From Chondrus crispus (Eukaryota; Rhodophyta; Florideophyceae; Gigartinales; Gigartinaceae): a stretch of 64,000 nucleotides of DNA. The stretch is from positions 1-64,000 of the forward strand of contig NW_005179269.1 of the NCBI RefSeq assembly GCF_000350225.1, given 5' to 3'. Every line of letters begins with the position of its first letter. Position 1 is the first letter of the stretch. Below are positions 10,438 through 20,452 of the stretch, piece after piece. The position numbers and the translations under genes are program-made. Below the pieces are notes generated by a model. That model saw nothing but the letters and a program-made list of their open reading frames with translations, had not been told where the DNA came from and ran no database searches.

Positions 10438-11482
10438 GGGGTCTTTTCTTGTTCATCTTCTCGTGTCGTTGGTCTTGGTGCCTGCTCCGCGTACGGGACG
10501 ACCCGTGCGTTGGACGTCTGCCGGTTTGACGATTATGGAGGTGGCGAAACCGGACCGCGCCCCTCCATAATCGGGCCCTTGTTGCGTGTACCGATCGGTG
10601 GGTACACGCTGTACTCTTCTTACGGGTCGCCGTCCGGACGTCCCTTGCCCGTTGTACGCACCACGTGCGCCTGGACGTCATGTAAGGGCACTGTCTCTCA
10701 GTGTAATTTCGCGTTCCACTAATTTTTCTCCCCCTTTTTTCTCTCGTTTTTCTCTTCAGGATATGACGGTGGCTGTTGTCGGTACAGAATCTGTTCTCGC
10801 GCGACTATCTCGGCGGCGGTGCTTCAATCTCCGTTCCCCTGTCGGGTCTCGTGCTCAAAGGTCGTCCCTCTATCGCCGGGGGCAGCGTCGTCGCGACGTA
10901 CTCGAGGTTGTCGAGTCCCCGACAGGGCGCGGGTTTTCCCGCGTAAGTGCGAGTGCGATGGCGCGGACAGAAGCGTTCCGGACAGCTGTCCGGTTGCCCA
11001 AGGCACCTTTGTCGCCCCCGTGCACCGTATCGCCGCCGGATATCGTCTCCCTGCTGAAAAGGGCTCCTCACGTAAGGATCGTCTCCCTGTGGCTGTCCGC
11101 ATCCCGTTTATTTTTTGCGGGAGCAAACTTAGTCGACACTCCTCGACGTCCTGTGCCCTAACGCGGACGAAACGATGCCTTCGCGCTGGTTCTTTTGAAG
11201 CATTTCGGAGATCCCTGGGAGGGTGCCTCCCTTTCCCTCATACCTCTCGTTTTCAGGATTCGTTTACGTAGAACAGTACGTACTGTCCTTTCTCCTGCTT
11301 CTCGTTGGCAATCGCTGGTCGTTTTCGATGAACTCGGTTGTCAATACGTCTTGAAGTCTTGCGACTTATTCCATTGCTGCTCTCTGGGGACAGCTGTCTC
11401 TTCGCGCGTTCCCTTTTGTCCCATGTACGCGGGGTGCATTTCGTTCGAGGCGGAATTTAATCCGCAACGATGCGGTTGAGGG
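10438..11482 (-). repeat. Probable 3' LTR region of the minus-strand gypsy element at 11491-14797
   Basis: Read on the minus strand this follows the pol stop and a G-rich tract (about 11493-11483) and starts GGCCCTCAACCGC with a CCGCA/TGCGG hairpin, as at 1088. The far end cannot be fixed because no second copy is present. The longest open frames (up to 191 codons) show no known domain. Confidence 0.45.
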
Positions 11483-11490
11483 CCCCCTCC

Positions 11491-12939
11491 TCAAGGCTGA
11501 ACGTCCGCGTTCAGTTCGGCGAGGAGTTCCCTACCTGTACGCGTCCTGAGTCTTTTCGCGTAGCGCGACACTAACTCCTCGGGGACGTGTGTACGCGCTT
11601 TCCAAGTAGGTTGGTCGTAGTCCGCCCACTTGATGAGGAACTCCGTAGTTCCGTCCTCCATGGTTCGATGCCGGAGTAGTCGTTCGACGGCATACTGAGT
11701 ACCCTCAGTGACCTTGTCGGCAAGGTCATCCGGGATTGTCGTGGTCGTCCGCGTTGCGCCCGTCGGCAGTGGCGCATACACGCAGCGATCTGCGGAGACG
11801 CGCTCGGTGACACCATCACGATCGATCGTGATTGTACGGCGGTCATTGGCGAGCACGCGGTAGGGTCCGACAGCGGGCGAGGCTAGCTTGTTCGATGTCT
11901 TAGCCCCATCGGTGGGGTTGAGATATACGTATTCTCCGGGACGGAGCCGGGAATTAATACGTCGTATGCGCTTATCGAATTCGCGCTTGTAGCGATCCTG
12001 CGTCCGACGCAGGCTCCCGTACGCCTTCTGGATAGTCGATTCCAAGGTCTTGAGGAACTCGGCACGTTGGCTCCCCCTATCGGAAGGGGGCGCGTCGCCG
12101 TCCGCCCGTCGGAGAGAGAACTCCGGCGGTGGCCTGCTGAGCACGAGCTCAAACGGCGTGGTGCGTGTGGTGCGATGTACGTGGGAGTTGTACGCATACG
12201 TAAGCGGCCCCACGTACACATCCCAGTCGTCCTAGCGTTCACCCACGGAGTTCCGCAGCATCGAGGCGATTGTTCGGTTATATCGCTCGACTTGCCCGTT
12301 GGTCTGGGAATGGTACGCCGAAGTGTACAAATTCGTTATCCCCAGAACACGGCACGTGCTGTGGAAGAACTTGGCATTAAACTGAGGGCCGTTGTCCGAA
12401 AGAAACGTGCGAAGGACGCCATACTTGAACACCCACGAGTCACAGAACGCAACTGCGACCGTGTACGCTGTTATCGTGCGGAGCGCCACGACTTGCGTCA
12501 GTTTACTGAAGCGGTCCGTAATCACGACCAGGAACCGTTTTCCTGTCTTCGTCTTTGGGAGCCGCCCCAAGATATCGATCGCGAGGCTCTCGAGCGGCCT
12601 CGTGGCTGGGAACAATCTCAATCGATTGAGACGTTTCCTCAGCTTGACCCGGTTCATCGCGCAGGTCCGACACCCTCGCACCGCGGCTGCGACGGCTGCA
12701 GCCAGGCCAGTAGTACTCCCGTCGAAGTTCGTAGTACATACGGCTCTGGCCCGGGTGTCCCGCAATGGCCCGGTTGTGGCACAGGCGAAGGAGCCTGGCG
12801 CGGAGCATCCGAGGTACCACCACCTGAACGATATCAGGGTCGAAGAGGTGTCTCCGTTTGAGCACCCCTTGGTGGTCCTCGAAGAACGCGGAGTCTCGAA
12901 ACTCGGACTGTCGTGCCGAAACGGTTTGGCAGAAGTCAT
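11491..12939 (-). pseudogene. Gypsy pol 3' part: integrase and chromodomain (nonsense codon)
   Basis: This is closely related to the pol at 3-1079. It contains the end of the zinc-binding domain (GCRTCAMNR), then the complete integrase catalytic core with LAIDILG (first Asp), SDNGPQF (second Asp) and TNGQVERYN (Glu), the LRPGEYVYL module and the C-terminal chromodomain (AVERLLRHRT to WADYDQPTW). A CAG-to-TAG change at about 12231 replaces the Gln in the segment that reads GEHQDDW in the sister copy, so translation would stop within integrase. Apart from this stop, the frame is uninterrupted through 720 bp on either side. Confidence 0.88.
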
Positions 12940-14074
12940 CCACGCGTTGCTCCTCGGGTATCTCCTCGATCGTCAGAGAGGCCGGTTGGTCGTCCTGCGG
13001 TGGGACGACCGGGGAGTCGGGCGCGCCGGCCTCGGGGTCTTCGGCGCGCTGGATGTCGGCGGCGTCGAACTCGTCGTTCTCCTCCCAAAACGAATTGGGT
13101 CCTTGGAAAGCAGGGGCTTCGTCGTCGCCTCGCGGTTCGTCGCGCGTCTGGACGCGCGACCCTGTTCGGGCTTCGGCGTGGTTCCGTGTCGTTACGAGGA
13201 CATGGACGGCCTGATGATCACAGCTTGCGGTACAAGCGTGGTCGGTGAGCTCATTGGATACGTCTCGAACGGTCGTACCCGTGTCGAAGGTGGGAAGGTC
13301 ATCATCCACCTCAACGGTGGGGCGAGGGTCATCGGCGACACGAGGAGACACGAGGCGTGACAGGGGGTTGGGCACCTGATGCACGCGCCCGGGGCGGTAC
13401 TGAATGGTGAAATCGTATTCAGCCAGACGTACCCGCCATCGGGTGAGTCTTCCGGAACTTTCCGTGAGAGACATGAGCCACCTCAGGGCGTCGTGATCCG
13501 TTCGGACGGTGAACTTCGTTCCTTTTACGTATGGCCGTAGTGTTCGGACGGCCCACACTACGGCGAAGTACTCGCGCTCCGTAGCACTGTAGTTGCGCTC
13601 ACTATTAGACAGTGAGTACGACCAATACCCCACGGGTCGCCAGTCGTTCGGCTCTTCGTGCTCCTGTAGTGAGGTGCAGCCGAGGTGATGTTCACTCGCG
13701 TCGGTGTCTATCATGTATGGTCGACCATGCCGGGGCAACGCGAGGTTCGGCGGAGCGATCATGCACTTCTTAAGGTTCTCAAACGCCTGTAGTTGCGCCT
13801 CGGTGGGGTTGTAGAAGTCGGGATCCGAATCCTTGCGCGTCATGTCGGTCAGAGGACGCGCTATCTTCGCGAACCCCTTAACGAATCGGTGGTATACGAT
13901 ACATGCCCCGAGAAACGAGCGCACCTGCGTCAGCGTTCTCGGGAACGTGAACGTCTTGAAGGCGTCGGCTGCCGTATCAGCCACGCTCAACTTACCTGGA
14001 TGTAACGTGCCCCAGGTAGTGCACTTTCGGACGGAAGAAGCTGCACTTCTTGAGCTAGAGGGAGATGCCGGCAC
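12740..14074 (-). pseudogene. Gypsy pol middle: RNase H and integrase zinc-binding domain
   Basis: The frame carries RNase H with MIDTDASEHHLG (catalytic Asp), SATEREYFAVVWA (Glu) and RTDHDALRWL (Asp), a long Asp/Glu-rich linker unusual in size, and the N-terminal half of the integrase H2C2 finger (LCHNRAIAGHPG...YYWPG). A frameshift just after YYWPG moves the two Cys of the finger into the frame of 12232-12939. The open frame physically continues to 12503 but that part is out of phase and not coding. Confidence 0.85.
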
Positions 14075-14086
14075 TCTGCAACAAGC

Positions 14087-14797
14087 TCAAGACGGTATGG
14101 AGATGCTTTGCGTGTTCCGAGTTCGTACGCGAGAACACGATAAAGTCATCGAGATAGACGAGGCATATTTGCCAGCGGACTCCTGAGAGTATGATGTCGA
14201 GAGCACGTTGGAAGGTGCCGGTGCCCCTTTTAGTCCAAACGGCATGCGCAAATGGCGGTACGTACCCATATGTGTCGTGAAGGTAGTCTTATCCCGGTCT
14301 TCCGGAGCGACCAGGATCTGCCAATAACTGGAATTGCAGTCCAACGTCGTAAAGACGGCTGCATCTCCTAACGAGTCGATGCAGTCGTCCATACGGGGCA
14401 GCGGATACGAATCCGCTGCAGTTTTCGCGTTGAGGCGCCGGTAGGCCACGCAGAACCGAAGAGAGCCGTCTTTCTTCGGTACGAGCACCACCGGAGACGC
14501 CCACTCGGGGCTCGCGGGCTCGATAACCCCTGCGTTCAAAATCTTGTTGACCTCCTTGGCGACCATTTCGCGCATGGCCGGGCCCTTACGATAAGGCATA
14601 GAACCAATCGGTTTCGTTCCCGGTTCGAGGGGAATGCGGGGCTCTGTGGCTTGGATCGTTCCGAGCGCACCGCTCCACAGACTCGAGTGCTTACGGAGCA
14701 TCTCGAGAACGTGGCCACGGAGCTTGTCATCGTCGATGTATGACAAGTCAATCTCACAAGCTTCTGAGTATGTAGCTTGTCCCAACGAGGTTTGCAA
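14087..14797 (-). pseudogene. Gypsy pol 5' part: reverse transcriptase (frameshifted, truncated)
   Basis: Motifs seen are PYRKGP, GVIEPASPEWASPVVLVPKKDG, RFCVAYRRLN, TTLDCNSSYWQI (first catalytic Asp), and MPFGLKGAPA. After this a frameshift near 14225 moves the YLDD segment (LVYLDDFIVF) into another frame, and a second shift near 13995 restores it before RNase H. The upstream end stops at about 14797, where the DNA changes abruptly to AT-richer sequence; no protease, gag or 5' LTR follows, so the element is 5'-truncated. Confidence 0.85.
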
Positions 14798-14802
14798 GTT
14801 AA

Positions 14803-15503
14803 GTCAAGAGGCCAGCAACCATCTAAACAAACCAAATGTGCACCGATTGGTTGAACTTTACAACCATACATTGCCATGCTTTGGACATACTCGTCACTTT
14901 CATGAGCTTCTCTCCGAGGGGGCACACCAAGCTGTGAAACGAGCAATATCAAAATCAAACCATAGAAACCCGCAGTTGTCGGCAATGAATGCCATCCTGG
15001 AAAACGACTGGATTTCTAGGCTTCGAGAGGTTACAGCATCAACTGAAGACATCGACAACATTGACGTCGAGACTGCTTCTGAGCTGGAAAGAATTGCTAT
15101 TGGGACAAGTCTAGAACAGAAAGAGCCAAGAAATTTAAGGACGCTGCTTAACAGTACTTTTGTACCGCCGTTATTGCCGGACTTCAAGAGAAGAACTCGT
15201 GGACTGGGAGACAGATTTAAGCATGACTGGACTTGGGTGCCTGGTACAGAGATGGAGGATCTTGGCATTGCTCTCGGAAGGACATCGTTTAAGACTGAAA
15301 ACAGGAAAACATTTCAGGCACTCCAGAAAAGGTTTGGAAAAGCAACTTCCGGTGTGCAATGCATTGTAATATTTGTGATATCATGCTTCAAAGTTCGCGT
15401 TTCCGGCGTAGAAGTGTATGTAGAAGAAAGAAACAAACGCACACCGAGACATGACATACTACGATCAGGTGAGATAGTACAGGCCACAGTGAAGAAGATT
15501 TAG
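14803..15503 (+). pseudogene. Unrecognised transposon-like ORF, first segment
   Basis: The coding-like part starts at the gypsy junction (NKPNVHRLVELYNHTLP) and runs about 230 residues to a TAG at 15503. Conserved-looking features are NVHRLVELY, FGHTRHFHELLSEGAHQ and AISKSNHRNPQ, which give the impression of a transposase-associated domain. I would tentatively compare it to the large captured-gene transposons of algae and invertebrates (KDZ-like), but I cannot confirm that. Base composition and codon use are AT-richer than in the gypsy elements. No start Met exists in the coding-like part; the open frame before it lies antisense to the gypsy RT. The 5' end therefore appears to be deleted. Confidence 0.4.
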
Positions 15504-15521
15504 AGGACCTGTAACGACAAA

Positions 15522-15971
15522 GTGGTCATGCTAATATATGAAGGCCGGATCGACTACGCCAACGAACCACATTCTTTCAGTACGGATCAGTCTGAGACAT
15601 CGTTCTGGTACATAGCAGGCCTACTTCTGTCGCGGAGTATTGGGGAAAAAGCAAGCCCTGAAGTGAAGTTCAATTCAAAAGAAATAGAATCATGCAAAGA
15701 TGGGCATATGTATGCTGTTTTCATTCCGCTTGGAGAAGATTCACATTGCCTGCTGTTGGGAAGAAAAGGTACAAAATGTGGCAACCATCTGTTACGGTTA
15801 CATCGTGGTATTCGGAAACCAACAGCCTTGCATGATCGCGAGGAATGCTTTAGGGATGAGTCGTGCACAAAGGAAACATCCGGATGGGGAATCCATTCCA
15901 GAAACGTCGACGAAGAAGGCTTGTATTTCATTTTAGGAACTGGCAAAGGATTGCCTCCTAGGAAAAGATAG
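15522..15971 (+). pseudogene. Unrecognised transposon-like ORF, second segment
   Basis: This 149-codon frame begins 18 bases after the previous stop and shifts to another phase. It contains YEGRIDYANEPHSF, a segment GLLLSRSIGEKASPEVKFN and CLLLGRKGTKCGNHL. Spacing and similar base composition suggest it is the 3' continuation of the same decayed gene rather than a separate one. Function unknown. Confidence 0.35.
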
Positions 15972-17125
15972 CCACCGCATGCAGGTAGTAGCTGCAGTCA
16001 CTAATAAGAAAAGTAAGACAAAATGAGAGTTATCATGGCGATGCGCACAGTATTTCGTAGTTTCATCCCCGGAAAATTACCGCAAAAATGATGCCAGTTC
16101 CTACAAAGCGCAAGTTTTAAATATTCCAGTGAGAGGCAGACAGGTGCCCCTGGCCCCAGAACCAGGCAATGATCAACACTGCTTGTCTTCTAGTGCTACC
16201 TGCAGGCAAGTAGAGCTCTCTAGAGGCCGCAATCAATGTAGATGTGTGCACTGGCGTACTCGCAGCACGCGCGAATACTCGTACTGTACGCGAATGTTCA
16301 ACACGTCCGAAGTGCATAGCCTGACTTGGCAGCTAAGAAAGCTTTGTATTATATAAGACAGGCTTGTTTGACAGCCCTGTGTATACATATGTATACATAT
16401 GTATACACAGGGCATGGATATCTATGAATAGCTGCTGCATACGCAGTTAAAGGTGATTTGGGTCGTTTGTGTGTAATATATTGCCTTTGAGTAATGAACA
16501 CACCTGCTAGCCGATACTGTCTTGTTGCAATTGCGTACCGCGATGTGGCGCATGGCTGTTAGTACCAACGTAGGGATGGTTTTATGTGAGACTTTTTAAC
16601 GGCTAGGAGCAATACAGTTGATACGAATGATACACTACTAGAATGACATGCTGATTGGCAATTGCAAAGGGATACTTCTACTCATCGAGGTCGAGCACAT
16701 CGAGGTTGCAGGCAGACAATTGTCTGGTGCACCGCACGGTGCACCAGTGATCATTACGGCGCCGAACTACAGCTAGATGCCTAGCTAGGAACCTAGAAGT
16801 GTGCAGGACAGAAGAATGAATTTTGTGTGTAAAAAACTCGCATTTTAATTGGCAGCTAAATTGTTCCACATCGAAGCTGTCTCGTTTTCATTGGCTGCGT
16901 GTCCATCTCGGGGCACAACCATTATCGCAATGGAACTGACTGTAGTGTACAAAGATCCGTAATACTGGGCCCAGTATACAATCACCAACACGGGACAGAT
17001 CTTCTGTGACAACAAAGCGGAGGTGCATTGTCCGATAATGGCGCGCTCTCGGAACTTTGATCTCAATACGGATTGGTACTGAAGTCCGAAAGCCCGCGTT
17101 TTCCACTTCTCTGATGGTCACTGCT
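15972..17125. other. AT-richer intergenic stretch, no supported gene
   Basis: Only short unrelated open frames are present (up to 104 codons). The single structure of note is the palindrome at 16374-16413. No RNA gene is recognised. Confidence 0.5.
16374..16413. repeat. 40-bp perfect palindrome
   Basis: Arms of GCCCTGTGTATACATATG are followed by TATA and the exact reverse complement, so the 40 bases equal their own complement. The interior is an alternating GTATACATAT repeat. It may be the fused end of a small inverted-repeat element or a cruciform-prone site. Confidence 0.8.
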
Positions 17126-17233
17126 GGTTGTATAAAGGCATAGTCAGTCGCGACTATTGGGTTCTTCGCGCGCGAGAGATCTCTCGAGCGCAAGGAACTC
17201 AATATTTGCGACTCACTACGCCTTTATGCAATG
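17126..17233. repeat. 108-bp foldback (imperfect hairpin)
   Basis: The two 54-bp halves meet at GAGAGATCTCTC (17174-17185). The left arm (TATAAAGGCATAGTCAGTCGC, then ATTGGGTTCTT) pairs with the right arm (GCGACTCACTACGCCTTTATGC preceded by AAGGAACTCAATA) with roughly four in five positions matching and no real loop. It lies between genes, without a coding frame across it. A foldback transposon remnant or a small-RNA precursor are the two readings. Confidence 0.7.
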
Positions 17234-18513
17234 ATTTCGACATGAACAACAGATGGACAGGTTGGTACCTTTGCATAGACCAGACCCAAGAAAGCTATTC
17301 AGGTTGGTTTCATTTTTCTAGTCCCTTCAGATCCGCTTGCGTTTGTGTGAAACTAACCGTTCTTTTACTACTTTTGATGCATCTTACATGTAAAAGATTG
17401 ATGAAAAACTCGTCTTGGACGTAGGTAAATCAGAACTTCGAAGTTGTGGATGTGCACACTACCTGGTAAGTTACATCTGCATTGTTACACAAACTAACCT
17501 TCTTCTTTCAGTTCCATTTATCACTTTGTAGATCCCTCCATAGTAAAACAAAAAATATGAGCACGTATACCTAGTTATGCGTGCTCATGAAATATGGATG
17601 AAGCTTTCTGCGATGCAGACACTCGGCTTGTATACATTTATACAAGTGTGCCCTGCGGGGCCCATAAGTGAAGGAGGTTTAGCGGTAGTAACTACCAGGT
17701 AGTCCAGTTGTACGTGATCACTAATGCAGTGAGCAACTATATAGGTCATGTTGTTCTACAGTCTCATTAATAGAAAAAACGTAAAGCTTTCGACGTGCCC
17801 CGATCTATCATGGGACGACACGAGTTCTTGCGTTTAAACGGAGGAACGCACAGCTATACGTTGATGCCGACACGGCATTGATGACGGCTGTAGTCAATGT
17901 CTTTAGGGGAGCCTGTCTGGAGTAGTAAAACGAAGGGAACAATAACCAACAGGGCCGGTGTAGATATACAAAATAGCAGTGTGTATGAGGCCGTAACAGA
18001 TTTGGAAAGGGAATACCACCAGCGGCGGTAGAAGACTAGAAAAAAGACCATATCAGGCCGTAAAGAACTATTCAGCAGAGACCGTCCGCCGAGATCAGAA
18101 ACATACAACGGAAGACCACCTGCGAGATATTCAGTTTTGGGAACCAAGAATCCTATGTGGTTGTCAATCTTGGGAGTACTTGGCCAAGTCTCAGGCGGTT
18201 CTTCAGTCAATCAGCAGTGATACATAACGATGGTCTGTGAGAAGATGACATGTGTACTCCTGTGGCACACCATGGCGCGCATTTATCTGACCTCCTACGA
18301 GCTACTAAGACATGCGGGCCACGTACTGCCGCTGGCGGGTCAAAATCTGGAGTATCATTCCCGCCAAAGGAGGTGTTTTGGATTTAATTTTTTGGTGGTA
18401 AAATTAACCTTCTCAGGGGGTCAAAAGTGTGACCAATAAGGAATTGGCTTTTACCACCTGAGGCGGTCATTTTATATCTACCACAAGATCTCCTCAGAGA
18501 CCTCCGTAAATTC
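17234..18513. other. Intergenic stretch, no supported gene
   Basis: A short hairpin with ATGAGCACG/CGTGCTCAT arms lies at 17557-17588. A 118-codon minus-strand frame (18210-17854) has one hydrophobic segment (LLFCISTPALLVIVPFVLLL) but no start context, partner or known motif, and the plus strand of the same interval looks equally plausible as decayed coding DNA. Nothing firm. Confidence 0.4.
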
Positions 18514-19023
18514 CTAAAATGTACCTTGTAGTGTTAGGTAATGGGATGAGACGTTGTATCTCTGCATAATGATATGTGATGTTTTCTGCATCGGTAGCTC
18601 GCCAGCGAGCATGCTCTTGCTTAGAAGCCCTACCAAACTTGATGATATTGCTGTGTCGCCGCACAAACATGCGTAAAAACTGTTTTCCGGTTTGTTGTTG
18701 ACAAAGGGGAGCTTATTTTGAAGAGAAATCCGAAAGGCCTGCATCATGTCTCGAACTACCGGAGAAAAATATTCGCGGCTCATTCAATAACAGCGATCAG
18801 AAAAGCGAGTGATTAGTTGGATTATTACTTGCTACTCCGTAAATGAGAGATATGTTCGTGGAATGGGGAATCGATATTGCACCCTCAGTCGGTAATGAAA
18901 TGTTGATAGGGGAAGTCGTGAAATTTGAGCAACCTCATGCATCTTCGCTCCCGTGTAGAGGGTTTCTTGAGCTTTACCAAAGCGTTCGTTCTGATTAGAA
19001 AAAGAAATTTTCCCTTTGGTCAT
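18514..19023 (-). pseudogene. Tigger/pogo-like transposase, N-terminal fragment
   Basis: Three pieces lie in one phase, separated by two stop codons (18832-18834, and one directly before the Met at 18783). The first has a helix-turn-helix of the psq type (ALYTGAK-like YTGAKMHEVAQISRLPLSTFHYR). The next reads QLITRFSDRCY, and the third MSREYFSPVVRDMMQAF...KLPFVNNKPENSFYACL, which is the CENP-B-like DNA-binding helix-turn-helix of pogo/Tigger transposases. No DDE domain is present; the fragment ends some 90 bp from the DIRS element at 19115. Confidence 0.6.
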
Positions 19024-19119
19024 CGTGGGACTCGGTGGGAGTAGTGATAATTCCTCGATTATATTCCGTCGGTACCGCCCTTCAAAAATGTTGGCGGGCT
19101 TCTCTCACGTTCAAATTAC

Positions 19120-19300
19120 GGTCAGGTATCCACGGATCACCATGTAATGACCTACGCCGCGCGATGCCTGCGCACCTGCTCTTGGACACGAGTGCACGCT
19201 GTACACGTGGCCAAGAGGACGGCGTGGCTGCAGTACTATACAGTACATTCCGTCGGCGCGCAGGCAGGCGAACCGGAAGAGCCAGTCATCCGCTTCTCTA
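19120..19300 (+). repeat. A1 split direct repeat
   Basis: This 181-bp repeat begins GGTCAGGTATCC and ends CGCTTCTCTA; it matches 23352-23532 with only scattered differences (for example GCGCACC versus GCGCGCC). It carries CACGTGGCC/GTACAC motifs and an ACTATACAGTAC stretch that may belong to the promoter. Confidence 0.9.
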
Positions 19301-19373
19301 GGAGAGAAGCGATTCCCCGTGCAGCCCGCTGGGAGGTTCGACGCACTGCCTAGACCGATCCCGTCGGCTAGGA

Positions 19374-20450
19374 ATGTCAGGAGAAGTACCGCCAACGGTC
19401 CCGCCGAGCGAAGATCGCGCCGGTCCGTCAGCGCCACCTGCATTAGACGCGGCCACTGCGGCCGCAATTAGCGATATCGTCGCACAAAAGATCAACGAAG
19501 CCCTCGCCAACAGGGCTAATGATAACCCGTCTCCAGTCCTCCCGGGCCCGGCGTCTGCCCCCGACACGCGGGCCGATACCGCCGACACCACCGCCGTCGA
19601 CAATCCCGCTGCGACTGGCGCTCCGACCGCCGATCTCGCCGCTCAAGCCGCCGCAAGAGCCGTCGAGGCCGCCGCTACACTCACCGGAGTTGAAAACCGC
19701 GATCAGGGACCTCCGGAGGACCCAGACGACGAAGACGCTGACTCGGACGACCCGAACGAAGCTCTATACGGCCCCCAGGCCTTCACTCCAAAGTGGTACG
19801 AGGCCCGCCGGGGTTCCGTCATCCGCCCGCGCTTCGAAGTCCCCGCGCGATTTGAGCCGAGCTACCCGGTTGGCTTCGAGCCGGAGAGCGTCGCGCACTT
19901 CAAGACCTTTTGCGCACCCGGAACTAGCGCAGGGAGAACTGAGGAGGCAGCCGGACTCTACGCATCCGCTGCGTACCTCACCCACGCCTCCAACACACTC
20001 ACCCAGGCTGTTGAGGACCTCATCGAGTCCGTCGAGAAGATCCCTGAAGACGCCGACCCCGAGGCGATCCGTAAAATCCGCCAGGCAATCGTATCTCTAT
20101 CCGACGCCCAGCTCTGCACCTTTGGAGTATACGAACTGGCTGCGTCCCGCTACGAGGTACTCGCCGGTAAACAAGGGGCCACCGGGGTCGCTGATCCGGA
20201 GGTTTTGTCGGCGTACATTGACGCCCCTGCCGCGTACAGTTCCGCAGGCCGCCAGGCCTTCCGTCGCCAGCAGGTGCAGGCAATCAAGTACGCCACCCAG
20301 CTCGCCGGTCGGCACAGGCGGAGGAGTCCGGCGGAAGCTGTTCAGCAGCTCCGGCAACCGGACGCCACCCCCAGAGCGAATCACCCCCGCAGTCGCGGCG
20401 GAGGAAAGGGAACTGGGAGAGGCGGAAGCCAGGGACGAGGGCGCAAATAG
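19374..20450 (+). CDS. DIRS-order element gag-like protein (358 aa)
   Basis: The first ORF of the element, from ATG at 19374 to TAG at 20450, is uninterrupted. The N-terminal 120 residues are Ala/Pro/Asp-rich with an acidic run (PDDEDADSDDPNEA); the middle (about 130-310) is globular and helical, with WYEARRGSVIRPRFEVPARF and AVEDLIESVEKIPEDADPEAI; the C-terminus is Gly/Arg-rich (RGGGKGTGRGG), a probable nucleic-acid-binding tail in place of a zinc knuckle. A homologous C-terminal piece (AGRQAFRRQQVQ followed by a Gly/Arg tail) is found in copy 2 near 56870-56580. It ends three bases before the next ATG, so pol may be translated by reinitiation. Confidence 0.75.
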   Translation: MSGEVPPTVPPSEDRAGPSAPPALDAATAAAISDIVAQKINEALANRANDNPSPVLPGPASAPDTRADTADTTAVDNPAATGAPTADLAAQAAARAVEAAATLTGVENRDQGPPEDPDDEDADSDDPNEALYGPQAFTPKWYEARRGSVIRPRFEVPARFEPSYPVGFEPESVAHFKTFCAPGTSAGRTEEAAGLYASAAYLTHASNTLTQAVEDLIESVEKIPEDADPEAIRKIRQAIVSLSDAQLCTFGVYELAASRYEVLAGKQGATGVADPEVLSAYIDAPAAYSSAGRQAFRRQQVQAIKYATQLAGRHRRRSPAEAVQQLRQPDATPRANHPRSRGGGKGTGRGGSQGRGRK

Positions 20451-20452
20451 GA

